DNA of 64,000 nucleotides, taken from an uncultured Pelagibacteraceae bacterium (lineage in GTDB: Bacteria > Pseudomonadota > Alphaproteobacteria > Pelagibacterales > Pelagibacteraceae). Below, one piece after another: positions 36,499 to 44,894 of this stretch. The number at the start of each line of letters is the position of its first letter. Within the stretch, counting starts at the first letter, position 1. The notes below the pieces were generated by a model. That model was not told the DNA's origin, made no database searches, and saw only the letters and a list, made by a program, of their open reading frames with translations. Both the position numbers and the translations under genes were made by a program. Location: the NCBI GenBank assembly GCA_902601235.1, contig CACKMG010000002.1, positions 1 through 64,000 on the forward strand, written 5' to 3'.

Positions 36499-37090
36499 AG
36501 TCTGATATTAATGAATTAATCGTTAATTCATTAAGCTTTGTTGAATGAGAATATTCCTCATGATCAATACCTAATTCTATCTGACTTGAGTTTGATTTAA
36601 ATTTTTTAATTTGATCATCATTAAATTTAAAATGAATAAATTGAACCGATGAGGCTTTGCCTTCTGCCGAAGTTCTATCAACATCTTCCTCCGGTACTGC
36701 TTTAATCAGTTCTCCATTAATTTTCATATAAACTTTTTCCTCGATACCACCAACTTTTCCTAAAAAAGCCGCTCTCGAAACTGGATTGTCTATTTCAAAC
36801 ATTAAAGTTGCTGTTAATTCTTTTCCGTTTGGTACTAATGGATTATAAGCTACAAGCTCATCTTTTAACTGTTCATCTCCACCTTTTTCAATATATAACA
36901 TTTCTTGAACTTGAGCCAACATTGTCTCATAACTCTCAAAATAAAATGTTGCATATGGTCCAAGGGGTATTCTTCTATTTTTTTTAAAATCAACAATTTT
37001 TTTTCTTAATTCTTTTCTTTTACTTGTATAAATTTCTAGAGGTATAATATCTTCTTTTTGTATTACTCTTTTCTCTTTAGGCATAATCAT
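36491..37090 (-). CDS. DUF3501 family protein
   Basis: The 199-residue protein matches my recollection of DUF3501, with features such as RRIPLGPYATFYFESYETM and a cytosolic charged composition; no catalytic motif is known to me. It is regularly found with the GlpC-like Fe-S protein and rubrerythrin, as here, so a role in peroxide or iron handling is inferred from context. Its start overlaps the GlpC-like stop by four bases. An internal ATG two codons in is an equal start. Confidence 0.8.
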   Translation of the reverse strand: MIMPKEKRVIQKEDIIPLEIYTSKRKELRKKIVDFKKNRRIPLGPYATFYFESYETMLAQVQEMLYIEKGGDEQLKDELVAYNPLVPNGKELTATLMFEIDNPVSRAAFLGKVGGIEEKVYMKINGELIKAVPEEDVDRTSAEGKASSVQFIHFKFNDDQIKKFKSNSSQIELGIDHEEYSHSTKLNELTINSLISDFN

Positions 37091-38418
37091 AACCTATAAC
37101 TTTTTGCTAACAGTTCGATAGGATGTAGTGCCTCATCATTTGAAATATTTGTGTCCGCCTCCAATTGTTTTAAATGTTTTCCAGCTAGAGGACAATCAGA
37201 TGCCATATACTTGTTATTTTTAGTTTTAATTTGTCTAGCTGTTGGCCTTCCCACTTTAATAGCTAAATCATGCGTTTCTTTCATTACACCAAAAGTTCCG
37301 CCATGACCAGCACACCTCTCAACAACATCTATCTTAACATTTGGTATTAGTTTTAACATGTCTCTTGCTTTAATTCCCATATTTTGGGCTCTAGCGTGAC
37401 ACGCGTGATGGACTGTAACTCCACCATCGATTTCTTGAAGTCCCTCTGCAAGTCCCTCCTTATTAGCTATATCAACTACATATTCATCAATATCCATAAC
37501 ATTTGAAGATAATTTTTTAATGTTTTCGTCGTTTGGTAACAATAATGGCCACTCAAACTTAAGCATCAAACCACAACTTGCTGTCAGTGTTATAACTTTA
37601 TAACCTTTTTCGATCCATTCCAAAAGATCTTTTGAAACCTTTTTTGCTTGCTGAACGACTTTTGGTAAATCAGCTTGTTCTAAAAATGGCATACCACAAC
37701 AACCTGGATAAGATTCTTTTACTTCTACTCCATTTTTTTTTAATACTTTTAAAGCAGCAATACCTGTATCTTTTTTATTAAAATTAACAAAACACGTAGT
37801 GTAAATAACAACTTTTCTTTCTTTATTAATTTTTTCAAAATTTATTTTACTTTTATTTTTTTTAAAAAAGTTTGAAAAAGTTTCCGAATTATACTTCGGT
37901 AATTGAACTCTTATATCTATTCCAGCAATTATTTCTAAAATCTTTCTTGTAATTTTATTTTTTATACTTGATGCCCAATTTATTAACTTTGCAAACATTA
38001 CTCCTATTTTTCCATTCCTATCAATTTCAGCTAATTGTCTAGGGATCATAGGTAGTTTATTTTGTTTTTTTTGAGCAGTTCTATACCTCAACATTAAATG
38101 GGGAAAATCTAAATCAAAATCATGAGGTGGTACATAAGGACATTTAGTCATAAAACACATGTCACATAATGTACAAGCATCAACCACAGGAGCAAATTGC
38201 TCACTTGATAAACTCTCAACATCCTCATTTTTTGACTCGTCAATCATATCGAAAAGTTTTGGGAATGAGTCACAAAGATTGAAACACCTTCTGCATCCAT
38301 GGCATATATCAAATACCCTTCTCATTTCATCATCTAATTTTTTTGGATCTAAAAAATCTGGATGCTCAAAATTTAATGGATGACGTATAGGTGCTTCTGT
38401 GCTTCCTTCTTTACTCAT
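37087..38418 (-). CDS. GlpC/heterodisulfide-reductase-like Fe-S oxidoreductase
   Basis: I place the start at the ATG at 38418 (443 residues), since the track start (GTG 38463) would translate a perfect hairpin. The N-terminal part has 4Fe-4S ferredoxin ligands (CHGCRRCFNLCDSFP and CTLCDMCFMTKCPYVPP). Two CCG-type domains follow: YPGCCGMPFLEQ and VERCAGHGGTFG, the cluster-binding motifs of GlpC/HdrB. It probably moves electrons in a pathway with rubrerythrin. It is not true GlpC, since no glpAB is present. Confidence 0.87.
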   Translation of the reverse strand: MSKEGSTEAPIRHPLNFEHPDFLDPKKLDDEMRRVFDICHGCRRCFNLCDSFPKLFDMIDESKNEDVESLSSEQFAPVVDACTLCDMCFMTKCPYVPPHDFDLDFPHLMLRYRTAQKKQNKLPMIPRQLAEIDRNGKIGVMFAKLINWASSIKNKITRKILEIIAGIDIRVQLPKYNSETFSNFFKKNKSKINFEKINKERKVVIYTTCFVNFNKKDTGIAALKVLKKNGVEVKESYPGCCGMPFLEQADLPKVVQQAKKVSKDLLEWIEKGYKVITLTASCGLMLKFEWPLLLPNDENIKKLSSNVMDIDEYVVDIANKEGLAEGLQEIDGGVTVHHACHARAQNMGIKARDMLKLIPNVKIDVVERCAGHGGTFGVMKETHDLAIKVGRPTARQIKTKNNKYMASDCPLAGKHLKQLEADTNISNDEALHPIELLAKSYRL

Positions 38419-38440
38419 ATTTGATGGTTTAATTATGAAT

Positions 38441-38467
38441 TTTAGTGGGCATAAACCGCCCACTAAA
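38441..38467 (-). terminator. Intercistronic hairpin between rubrerythrin and the GlpC-like gene
   Basis: TTTAGTGGGC and GCCCACTAAA form a perfect 10-bp stem around a 7-base loop, starting ten bases after the rubrerythrin stop. On the minus strand it is followed by ATTCATAATT, a poor U-run, so it may be a partial terminator or an mRNA 3' stabiliser that leaves more rubrerythrin message than downstream message. Confidence 0.65.
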
Positions 38468-38476
38468 TAATTTCTA

Positions 38477-38893
38477 TTAGCTAATAGATTCTAAAGTTTT
38501 TTGGAATTTACCAGCATGTGATTTTTCAGCTTTTGCTAATGTTTCAAACCAATCAGCAATTTCCTCAAAACCTTCTTCTCTGGCAGTTTTTGCCATACCT
38601 GGGTACATATCTGTATATTCATGTGTTTCTCCAGCTACCGCAGACTCTAGATTTGCTTTAGTTTCACCTATTGGTTTACCTGTTGCTGGGTCACCAACTT
38701 GCTCTAGATACTCAAGATGTCCATGCGCGTGTCCAGTTTCACCTTCGGCTGTTGATCTAAAAACTGTAGCTACATCGTTATAACCTTCAATGTCAGCTTT
38801 TTGAGCGAAATATAAATATCTTCTATTTGCTTGACTCTCGCCCGCGAATGCTGCTTTAAGGTTTTCCTCTGTTTTTGTTCCTTTTAATGACAT
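38477..38893 (-). CDS. Rubrerythrin
   Basis: The 138-residue ferritin-like di-iron protein reduces hydrogen peroxide. It begins with [18 protein letters not shown] and carries the E-x2-H iron ligands in [16 protein letters not shown] and the later [10 protein letters not shown] and [11 protein letters not shown]. It ends at the di-iron domain with no C-terminal rubredoxin, so electrons must come from a partner, possibly the Fe-S protein downstream. A good AAGGAG Shine-Dalgarno and a TTGACA promoter precede it, with an Irr-type palindrome just upstream. Confidence 0.93.
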   Translation of the reverse strand: MSLKGTKTEENLKAAFAGESQANRRYLYFAQKADIEGYNDVATVFRSTAEGETGHAHGHLEYLEQVGDPATGKPIGETKANLESAVAGETHEYTDMYPGMAKTAREEGFEEIADWFETLAKAEKSHAGKFQKTLESIS

Positions 38894-38919
38894 TTTTAAC
38901 TCCTTAATTAGTGTTATTT

Positions 38920-38949
38920 AATATATAGTTTTAAAAACAAAGATGTCAA
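38920..38949 (-). promoter_or_regulatory. Rubrerythrin promoter
   Basis: On the minus strand TTGACA (38944-38949) is followed after 18 bases by TATATT. The -35 directly abuts the palindromic operator upstream. The first gene downstream is rubrerythrin. Confidence 0.6.
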
Positions 38950-38987
38950 TAGTTTAGAATAATTATAATATATTATTTAAACTATTG
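38947..38987. promoter_or_regulatory. Irr-box-like operator inside a long inverted repeat
   Basis: CAATAGTTTA and TAAACTATTG are perfect 10-bp outer arms. Inside lies TTTAGAATAATTATAAT (38953-38969), close to the Irr-box palindrome TTAGAAnnnTTCTAA that I recall for alphaproteobacteria (one mismatch in the core). Position just above the rubrerythrin -35 box suits regulation by the product of the adjacent irr gene. Confidence 0.55.
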
Positions 38988-38998
38988 AAATTATTATA

Positions 38999-39427
38999 TT
39001 ATTTTTGATTTTGATTATCAGTTGCAACTTTCACCAAAACTTCAACTGAATTTATTTTTTTTCCTGAGATATTTTTTTTAATCTTAGGTGTTTCTATAAT
39101 TCCATCGTCACAATCAATTAATTCATTTGTGTCTTCATCAAAAAAATGATGGTGATTTGTGGTGTTGGTATCAAAATAACTTTTATCACTATTAATGGAA
39201 ATTTCTTTTAAGTAACCCTTTTTTTTGAATGCATGAACAGTGTTGTAAACTGTTGCTAAAGATATCCTTTCGTTCAACACTTTAGAAATATTTTTCGCTA
39301 AATCATTAATTGTAAAGTGAAAAGTATTATCCCTATTAAACAATACCTCACAGATTTTTAACCTTTGTTTTGTAGGTCTTAATCCTGAAGAACGTAATTT
39401 GTCAGTAAATTCAGCGTTTTTAAGCAT
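38999..39427 (-). CDS. irr: Fur-family iron response regulator Irr
   Basis: The 142-residue winged-helix regulator has the Fur start (LRSSGLRPTKQRLKI), the recognition region ISLATVYNTVHAFKKKGYL, and the run HHH in NTTNHHHFFDE that marks Irr and binds haem/metal in characterised members. There are no CxxC zinc pairs. Irr senses haem status and controls iron genes in alphaproteobacteria. It lies just upstream of rubrerythrin and is divergent from fabA. A palindrome like the rubrerythrin operator lies six bases before its ATG, suggesting autoregulation. Confidence 0.88.
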   Translation of the reverse strand: MLKNAEFTDKLRSSGLRPTKQRLKICEVLFNRDNTFHFTINDLAKNISKVLNERISLATVYNTVHAFKKKGYLKEISINSDKSYFDTNTTNHHHFFDEDTNELIDCDDGIIETPKIKKNISGKKINSVEVLVKVATDNQNQK

Positions 39428-39432
39428 AGTTG

Positions 39433-39449
39433 TTTATAATAATTCTAAA
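39433..39449. promoter_or_regulatory. Irr-box-like palindrome upstream of irr
   Basis: TTTATAATAATTCTAAA is a palindrome around TAA with one mismatch. On the minus strand it reads TTTAGAATTATTATAAA, sharing TTTAGAAT and the TTATAA half with the site upstream of rubrerythrin. It lies between the start codons of irr and fabA; autoregulation of irr is the simplest reading. Confidence 0.55.
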
Positions 39450-39501
39450 CTTTATGTATATTATAATTCTGCAAAATCAAGTATTAAGATGTTCAAATCT
39501 T

Positions 39502-40002
39502 ATGAAAAAAAACTCCTACTCATATGATGAGCTAATAAGTTGTGGAAATGGTGGACTTTTTGGACCTGGAAATGCCAAATTACCACTTCCACCAATGCTA
39601 ATGTTTGATAGAATTACAGAGATTAATGATAATAATGGAGCTTTTAAAAAGGGATCACTTAAAGCTGAACTAGACATTAAAAAAGATATGTGGTTTTTTG
39701 ATTGTCATTTTAAGGAAGACCCTGTAATGCCTGGTTGTCTTGGTCTTGATGCGATGTGGCAGCTGGTAGGCTTTTATTTGGGTTGGATTGGAAATCCTGG
39801 AAAAGGAAGAGCTTTAGGAGTTGGAACAGTAAAATTTACAGGTGAAGTTTTGCAAGATGTAAAATTAGTTAAATATGAAATTGATATGAAAAAAATAATG
39901 TCTCCAGGAGGGACGACTGTGGGACTTGCCAATGGAGTTGTTTCGGCAGATGGTAAAAAGATTTATTCTGCAGAAAGTTTAAAGGTTGGATTGTTTAAAT
40001 AA
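39502..40002 (+). CDS. fabA: 3-hydroxydecanoyl-ACP dehydratase/isomerase
   Basis: The 166-residue hotdog enzyme dehydrates and isomerises the C10 intermediate, opening the anaerobic route to unsaturated fatty acids. The active-site His is in [20 protein letters not shown], where the Asp follows in the second half-site. The track start (TTG 39430) adds 24 odd residues and crosses the Irr-like site; the ATG at 39502 gives the family length. fabB overlaps by one base and fabI follows. Confidence 0.95.
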   Translation: MKKNSYSYDELISCGNGGLFGPGNAKLPLPPMLMFDRITEINDNNGAFKKGSLKAELDIKKDMWFFDCHFKEDPVMPGCLGLDAMWQLVGFYLGWIGNPGKGRALGVGTVKFTGEVLQDVKLVKYEIDMKKIMSPGGTTVGLANGVVSADGKKIYSAESLKVGLFK

Positions 40003-41213
40003 TGAGAAGAGTTGTAATAACAGGTCTTGGGATTGTTTCATGCTTAGGTAATAATCAAGAAGAAGTCTATCAGTCATTAAAAAATTCTAAATCAGGAATT
40101 TCTTACTCTGAAGAATACAAAGAGCATAACCTTAAAAGTCATGTTCACGGAAAACCAAAAATTAAATTAGAAGACCATATCGATAGAAAAACAATAAGAT
40201 TTATGGGTTCAGGATCAGCCTATAATTACATTGCAATGAAAGAAGCAATTAAAGATTCTGGGTTGGAAGAAAATGAAGTTAGCAACTTCAAAACTGGAAT
40301 TGTAATGGGTTCTGGAGGTCCTTCTATAGAAAATGTAATTTTAGCAGCGGATAAAACAAGAGCAAAAACTCCAAAATTAATGGGTCCTTTTATCGTTCCA
40401 AGAACAATGGCAAGTACAGCCTCTGCAACTCTCGCTGTGCCTTTTAAAATAAAAGGAACAAATTATACAATGAGTTCTGCCTGTGCTACTAGTGGACACT
40501 GCATCGGCAATTCTATGGAATTAATTCAAATGGGTAAACAGGATGTTATATTTGCAGGAGGTAGTGAAGAAATTCATTGGGCAATGACTGCAATGTTTGA
40601 TGCGATGACTGCTTTATCATCAAAATATAATGATCAGCCAGAAACAGCATCAAGAGCATATGATAAATCAAGAGATGGATTTGTAATTGCAGGTGGTGGT
40701 GGTGTCTTAGTACTTGAAGAATATGAACATGCTAAAGCTAGAGGAGCTAAAATATACGCAGAATTAACAGGATACGGTGCAACTTCAGATGGATATGATA
40801 TGGTTGCACCATCAGGCGAAGGAGCTGTTAGATGCATGAAAATGGCAATGGCTACAGCTAAAAATAAAATTGATTATATAAATACTCATGGAACTTCTAC
40901 ACCGGTTGGAGATATTACAGAACTAAATGCAGTAAAAAATACTTTTGGAGATAATATTCCAAAAATTAGTTCAACAAAATCTTTATCGGGTCATCCTTTA
41001 GGTGCTGCATCTGTCCATGAGGCTATTTATTGCTTGATAATGATGAAAAATAATTTCATCACTGGATCGGCTAACATTTCAGAAATGGATGAAGAAGCTA
41101 AAAAATTTCCAATAATATCTAAGACAGAAACTGGAGCAACTTTAAATACAGTTATGTCTAATAGTTTTGGTTTTGGTGGAACCAATGCCGCTTTAATTTT
41201 TGAAAAGGTTTAA
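40002..41213 (+). CDS. fabB: 3-oxoacyl-ACP synthase I
   Basis: The 403-residue condensing enzyme elongates acyl-ACP with malonyl-ACP. The Cys-His-His triad is visible: [22 protein letters not shown] and [11 protein letters not shown]. Pairing directly with fabA indicates the FabB branch that elongates cis-3-decenoyl-ACP. It is translationally coupled to fabA and three bases from fabI. Confidence 0.95.
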   Translation: MRRVVITGLGIVSCLGNNQEEVYQSLKNSKSGISYSEEYKEHNLKSHVHGKPKIKLEDHIDRKTIRFMGSGSAYNYIAMKEAIKDSGLEENEVSNFKTGIVMGSGGPSIENVILAADKTRAKTPKLMGPFIVPRTMASTASATLAVPFKIKGTNYTMSSACATSGHCIGNSMELIQMGKQDVIFAGGSEEIHWAMTAMFDAMTALSSKYNDQPETASRAYDKSRDGFVIAGGGGVLVLEEYEHAKARGAKIYAELTGYGATSDGYDMVAPSGEGAVRCMKMAMATAKNKIDYINTHGTSTPVGDITELNAVKNTFGDNIPKISSTKSLSGHPLGAASVHEAIYCLIMMKNNFITGSANISEMDEEAKKFPIISKTETGATLNTVMSNSFGFGGTNAALIFEKV

Positions 41214-41215
41214 TT

Positions 41216-42001
41216 ATGGGTTTAATGAAGGGTAAAAAAGGATTAATTATGGGAGTTGCTAATGAAAGATCTATTGCCTGGGGTATTTCACAAAAATTAG
41301 CTGAAGCAGGGGCTGAATTAGCATTCACATATTTAGGTGACGCTCTTAAGAAAAGAGTTGTACCTTTAGCTGAAAAATTGAACTCAAAGGTGACATTTAG
41401 TTGCGATGTTGAGAAAAAAGAAGAGGTTGTTAAGTTATTTGAGGATATCAAGTCCAAATGGGGAGAAATAGATTTTGTAGTACATGCAGTTGCTTTTTCG
41501 GACAAGTCAGAATTATCAGGAGAATATTTAAACACAACAAGGGAAAACTTTTTAAGAAGTATGTTGATTTCTTGTTTTTCATTCACAGAAGTTGCAAAAG
41601 AAGCATCAAAAGTAATGAAACAAAGTGGAAGTCTTCTTACATTAACTTACGAGTCTACTAAAGCCATTCCAAATTATAATGTAATGGGTGTTTGTAAATC
41701 AGCATTAGAAGCTAGCGTCAAATACTTGGCTAGAGATTTGGGTGCCAAAGGCGTAAGAGTAAATGCAATAAGTGCAGGGCCTATTAAAACATTGGCTGCT
41801 TCTGCAATTGGTGATGCAAAATTCTTATATAAATGGAATGAAGATCATTCGTTCTTGAAGAGAAATGTGGATATCCATGACGTTGGAAATTCAGCTCTTT
41901 ATCTATTGAGCGATCTTGCTAATGGCGTAACAGGTGAAATCCACTATGTAGATGCTGGATATAACAAAGTTGGAATGCCAGATCCTAAAAATATCAACTA
42001 A
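41216..42001 (+). CDS. fabI: Enoyl-ACP reductase (NADH)
   Basis: The 261-residue short-chain reductase has the FabI-type NAD motif GVANERSIAWGIS, the catalytic Tyr-x6-Lys in NYNVMGVCKSALEA, and RVNAISAGPIKTLAA. It reduces the enoyl-ACP double bond, completing the fatty-acid elongation cycle. It is the last of fabA-fabB-fabI. Confidence 0.95.
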   Translation: MGLMKGKKGLIMGVANERSIAWGISQKLAEAGAELAFTYLGDALKKRVVPLAEKLNSKVTFSCDVEKKEEVVKLFEDIKSKWGEIDFVVHAVAFSDKSELSGEYLNTTRENFLRSMLISCFSFTEVAKEASKVMKQSGSLLTLTYESTKAIPNYNVMGVCKSALEASVKYLARDLGAKGVRVNAISAGPIKTLAASAIGDAKFLYKWNEDHSFLKRNVDIHDVGNSALYLLSDLANGVTGEIHYVDAGYNKVGMPDPKNIN

Positions 42002-42015
42002 TATTTATCAAAGTT

Positions 42016-42135
42016 ATGGAAATACTCATATTTTTTATTTGTATAATATTTGTAATTTATTATTTATTTAGACCCACCTCTAAAAAAGAAAAAGACCAAT
42101 TTAATGATAAAAATAATTGGCGAGGTGGATTTTAA
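42016..42135 (+). CDS. Possible 39-residue single-helix membrane protein
   Basis: A 39-codon ORF, too short for the track, fills the space between fabI and the convergent pnp stop. It has an N-terminal transmembrane helix (MEILIFFICIIFVIYYLF) and a charged tail ending NNWRGGF. It stops two bases before the pnp stop. No family is recognised and the Shine-Dalgarno is weak, but its position and clean TM-plus-tail layout are plausible. Confidence 0.5.
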   Translation: MEILIFFICIIFVIYYLFRPTSKKEKDQFNDKNNWRGGF

Positions 42136-42137
42136 TT

Positions 42138-44210
42138 TTATTCAACAGCTTGTTTCATAGAAAGTTTCACTTTACCTCTATCAAAACCGATCACTTTTAC
42201 TTTTACTTCGTCACCTTCTTTTACAACATCAGTCACCTTAACTACTCTTTTATTTGCAAGTTCTGATATATGAACAAGTCCATCTTGTTTTCCTAAAAAA
42301 TTCACAAATGCACCAAACTCCATTATTTTCATTACTTTACCTGAATAAATTTTATTTAATTCAGCCTTTGCAGTGATATCTTTGATCATTTGCATAGCGA
42401 TATTTCTAGACTCTTCATCAGGAGCAGCGACTGTCACAACCCCTTCATCATTTACATCTACTTTTGCACCTGATTTTTCAACTATCTCTCTTATCGTTGC
42501 TCCACCTTTTCCAATCACAGCAGCAATATCTTTTTTATCAACATTAATTTTTTCCATTTTTGGAGTGTGTTTTCCAACATCTGCTCTTGAAGCTGATAAT
42601 GCTTTATTCATTTCACCTAAAATATGAACCCTTCCATCTTTAGCTTGGCTTAAAGCTTGCTCCATGATTTCAAATGTAATACCAGTAATTTTTATATCCA
42701 TTTGAAGTGAAGTAATTCCATTCTTAGTTCCAGCTACTTTAAAGTCCATATCACCTAAGTGGTCCTCATCTCCTAAAATATCTGATAAAACACTAAAATC
42801 ATTACCCTCTTTAATTAATCCCATCGCAATACCTGCTACTGGTTCTTTAATCGGCACACCAGCATCCATTAGTGCTAATGATGTTCCACAAACAGTAGCC
42901 ATTGAAGATGAACCATTTGACTCTGTAATTTCGGAGACAACTCTAAAAGTATAAGGAAAAGCCTCTTTTGATGGTAATGAAGAATGAATAGCTCTCCAAG
43001 CTAATTTACCATGCCCTATTTCTCTTCTACCAGTTCCTATTCTTCCTGTTTCTCCAACCGAAAATGGTGGAAAATTATAATGAAGCATAAATCTTTCTCT
43101 TTGTAGTCCATCTAAACTCTCAATTCTTTGCTCGTCGTCAGATGTACCCAAAGTGGCTGTAACTATTGCCTGAGTTTCTCCTCTAGTAAATAAAGCAGAA
43201 CCATGAGTTCTTGGTAAAATACCAACCTCACAAGAAATAGGTCTTACATCAGATAATCCTCTACCATCAATTCTGTTTTTATTTTTTAGAATATCTGTTC
43301 TCACAATTAATTTTTCTATTTTTTTAAGCTCAGAATTTATATCTAGATCTGTATAATTTTCATCTTCCTCATAAAGTTTTTTGGCTTTATCAGTAATTTC
43401 TGAAATTTGATTTGATCTATCTTGTTTATCCCTTGTTGCAAAAGCTTTTTTAAGATCTTCTGTAAAAGTTTTCTCAAGTTTTTTCTTTACTTCAGATAGA
43501 TCTTTTTTTTCAACATTCCACTCAGGTTTTCTACATTCCTTTGCGAGTTCCTCTATCATTTTGATTACGGGTACAAAACCTTCGTGACCAAATTTGACTG
43601 CATTTAACATTTCTTCTTCAGTTAAACAATCTGCTTCGGACTCAACCATAAGCACAGCTTCTTTTGTACCTGCTACAACTAAATCTAATTTCGATTTTTC
43701 CAAATCTGCCTTAGAAGGATTTAAAACATATTTTCCATTAATAAATCCAACTCTAGAAGCACCGACTGGACCCATAAATGGCATTCCCGATATAGCCAAT
43801 GCTGCAGATGAAGCTATAATTGATAAAATATCTGCTTCGTTTTCTTTATCATAAGAAATTACAGTCGGTAATAACTGAACTTCATTTTTAAATTCATCAG
43901 GAAACAAAGGTCTAATTGGTCTATCAATTAATCTAGAGATTAATGTTTCACTCTCAGTTGGTCTTGCTTCTCTTTTAAAATATCCACCTGGGATTTTTCC
44001 AGCTGCATAGTATTTTTCCTGGTAATTTACAGATAATGGAAAGTAATCCACATCAGGATTTACTTTCTTAGCTCCCACTACTGTTGCTAAAACAACTGTT
44101 TCTCCACATGTTGCGATTATTGAGCCGTCTGCTTGTCTTGCTACTTTGCCTGTTTCTAAACTTATTTTCTTTCCTGCTACTTCAATTTCCTTCTTATATT
44201 CTTTAAACAT
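42138..44210 (-). CDS. pnp: Polyribonucleotide nucleotidyltransferase
   Basis: The 690-residue PNPase degrades RNA 3' to 5' using phosphate. Two RNase PH domains are visible (first with [20 protein letters not shown], second with [16 protein letters not shown]), then KH ([20 protein letters not shown]) and S1 ([19 protein letters not shown]). It is the last gene of the nusA-infB-rbfA-rpsO-pnp series, 57 bases after rpsO. Confidence 0.97.
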   Translation of the reverse strand: MFKEYKKEIEVAGKKISLETGKVARQADGSIIATCGETVVLATVVGAKKVNPDVDYFPLSVNYQEKYYAAGKIPGGYFKREARPTESETLISRLIDRPIRPLFPDEFKNEVQLLPTVISYDKENEADILSIIASSAALAISGMPFMGPVGASRVGFINGKYVLNPSKADLEKSKLDLVVAGTKEAVLMVESEADCLTEEEMLNAVKFGHEGFVPVIKMIEELAKECRKPEWNVEKKDLSEVKKKLEKTFTEDLKKAFATRDKQDRSNQISEITDKAKKLYEEDENYTDLDINSELKKIEKLIVRTDILKNKNRIDGRGLSDVRPISCEVGILPRTHGSALFTRGETQAIVTATLGTSDDEQRIESLDGLQRERFMLHYNFPPFSVGETGRIGTGRREIGHGKLAWRAIHSSLPSKEAFPYTFRVVSEITESNGSSSMATVCGTSLALMDAGVPIKEPVAGIAMGLIKEGNDFSVLSDILGDEDHLGDMDFKVAGTKNGITSLQMDIKITGITFEIMEQALSQAKDGRVHILGEMNKALSASRADVGKHTPKMEKINVDKKDIAAVIGKGGATIREIVEKSGAKVDVNDEGVVTVAAPDEESRNIAMQMIKDITAKAELNKIYSGKVMKIMEFGAFVNFLGKQDGLVHISELANKRVVKVTDVVKEGDEVKVKVIGFDRGKVKLSMKQAVE

Positions 44211-44267
44211 TTCATTTCCATTTCTTTTCGTTCGTTTCGTCCCATTCCGTTCTATCTGTCTTGATTT

Positions 44268-44516
44268 TTACTTTCTTAAATTCAATTTTGACAGTACATT
44301 TTTGTAAGAGACCATCTTGTTTTTTTTAAGATAGTCTAACAATTTTTTTCTTCTATTTACTGCTTTCAACAATCCAACTGATGAATGTTTGTCCTTTTTG
44401 AATTGTTTTATGTGTTTAGAGAGATACTCGATCTTCTCTGTTAGCAATGCTATCTGTATTTCAGATGACCCTGTATCTTTATCGTGCATTGCCAATTCTT
44501 TTACATTTTTACTCAT
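44268..44516 (-). CDS. rpsO: 30S ribosomal protein uS15
   Basis: The 82-residue protein is slightly shorter than the usual 89 at its N-terminus but has the S15 core DTGSSEIQIALLTEKI and LLKAVNRRKKLLDYL. It binds the 16S central domain. It lies directly after rbfA; the truB gene that usually sits between them is absent. Confidence 0.95.
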   Translation of the reverse strand: MSKNVKELAMHDKDTGSSEIQIALLTEKIEYLSKHIKQFKKDKHSSVGLLKAVNRRKKLLDYLKKNKMVSYKNVLSKLNLRK

Positions 44517-44525
44517 GTGTTTTTC

Positions 44526-44894
44526 CTATTTATTTGTTTGTTTTATTAAATTCTCTATTTTTTCTGCATATTCAAAAGATTCATCTTTTCTAAAAAGTAA
44601 TTTAGGTAAAAATTTTATTATAACTTTTTTAGATAAAATTTTTCTTATCAAAAAAGAATATTCTTTTAATCTGACTATAACTTCATCAGCATTTTTGCCA
44701 CCTAATGGAAGCACATATGCCTTTGCTATTTTTAAATCCTGGCTCATTCTTACTTCTGTAACTGTAATAGTGTTTGTTTCTAAATTAGGAACCTTAGCCT
44801 CATTTCTCAAAAAAATCATACTTAAAGATTGTTTAATCATTTCACCAACTCTAAGTTGACGCTGTGATAAAGATTTTCCAATTCTATCAGCCAT
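44526..44894 (-). CDS. rbfA: Ribosome-binding factor A
   Basis: The 122-residue KH-like protein helps mature the 16S 5' end of the 30S subunit. Features such as SQRQLRVGEMIKQSLS and ITVTEVRMSQDLKIAKAYV match the family. The start shares one base with the infB stop. Confidence 0.93.
   Translation of the reverse strand: MADRIGKSLSQRQLRVGEMIKQSLSMIFLRNEAKVPNLETNTITVTEVRMSQDLKIAKAYVLPLGGKNADEVIVRLKEYSFLIRKILSKKVIIKFLPKLLFRKDESFEYAEKIENLIKQTNK

Noticed and set aside
41158-41586. 142-codon minus-strand ORF across fabB-fabI
   Set aside because: Antisense to strongly supported fabB and fabI; no domain seen.
44389-44859. 156-codon plus-strand ORF
   Set aside because: Antisense to rpsO and rbfA, both certain by motif and synteny.
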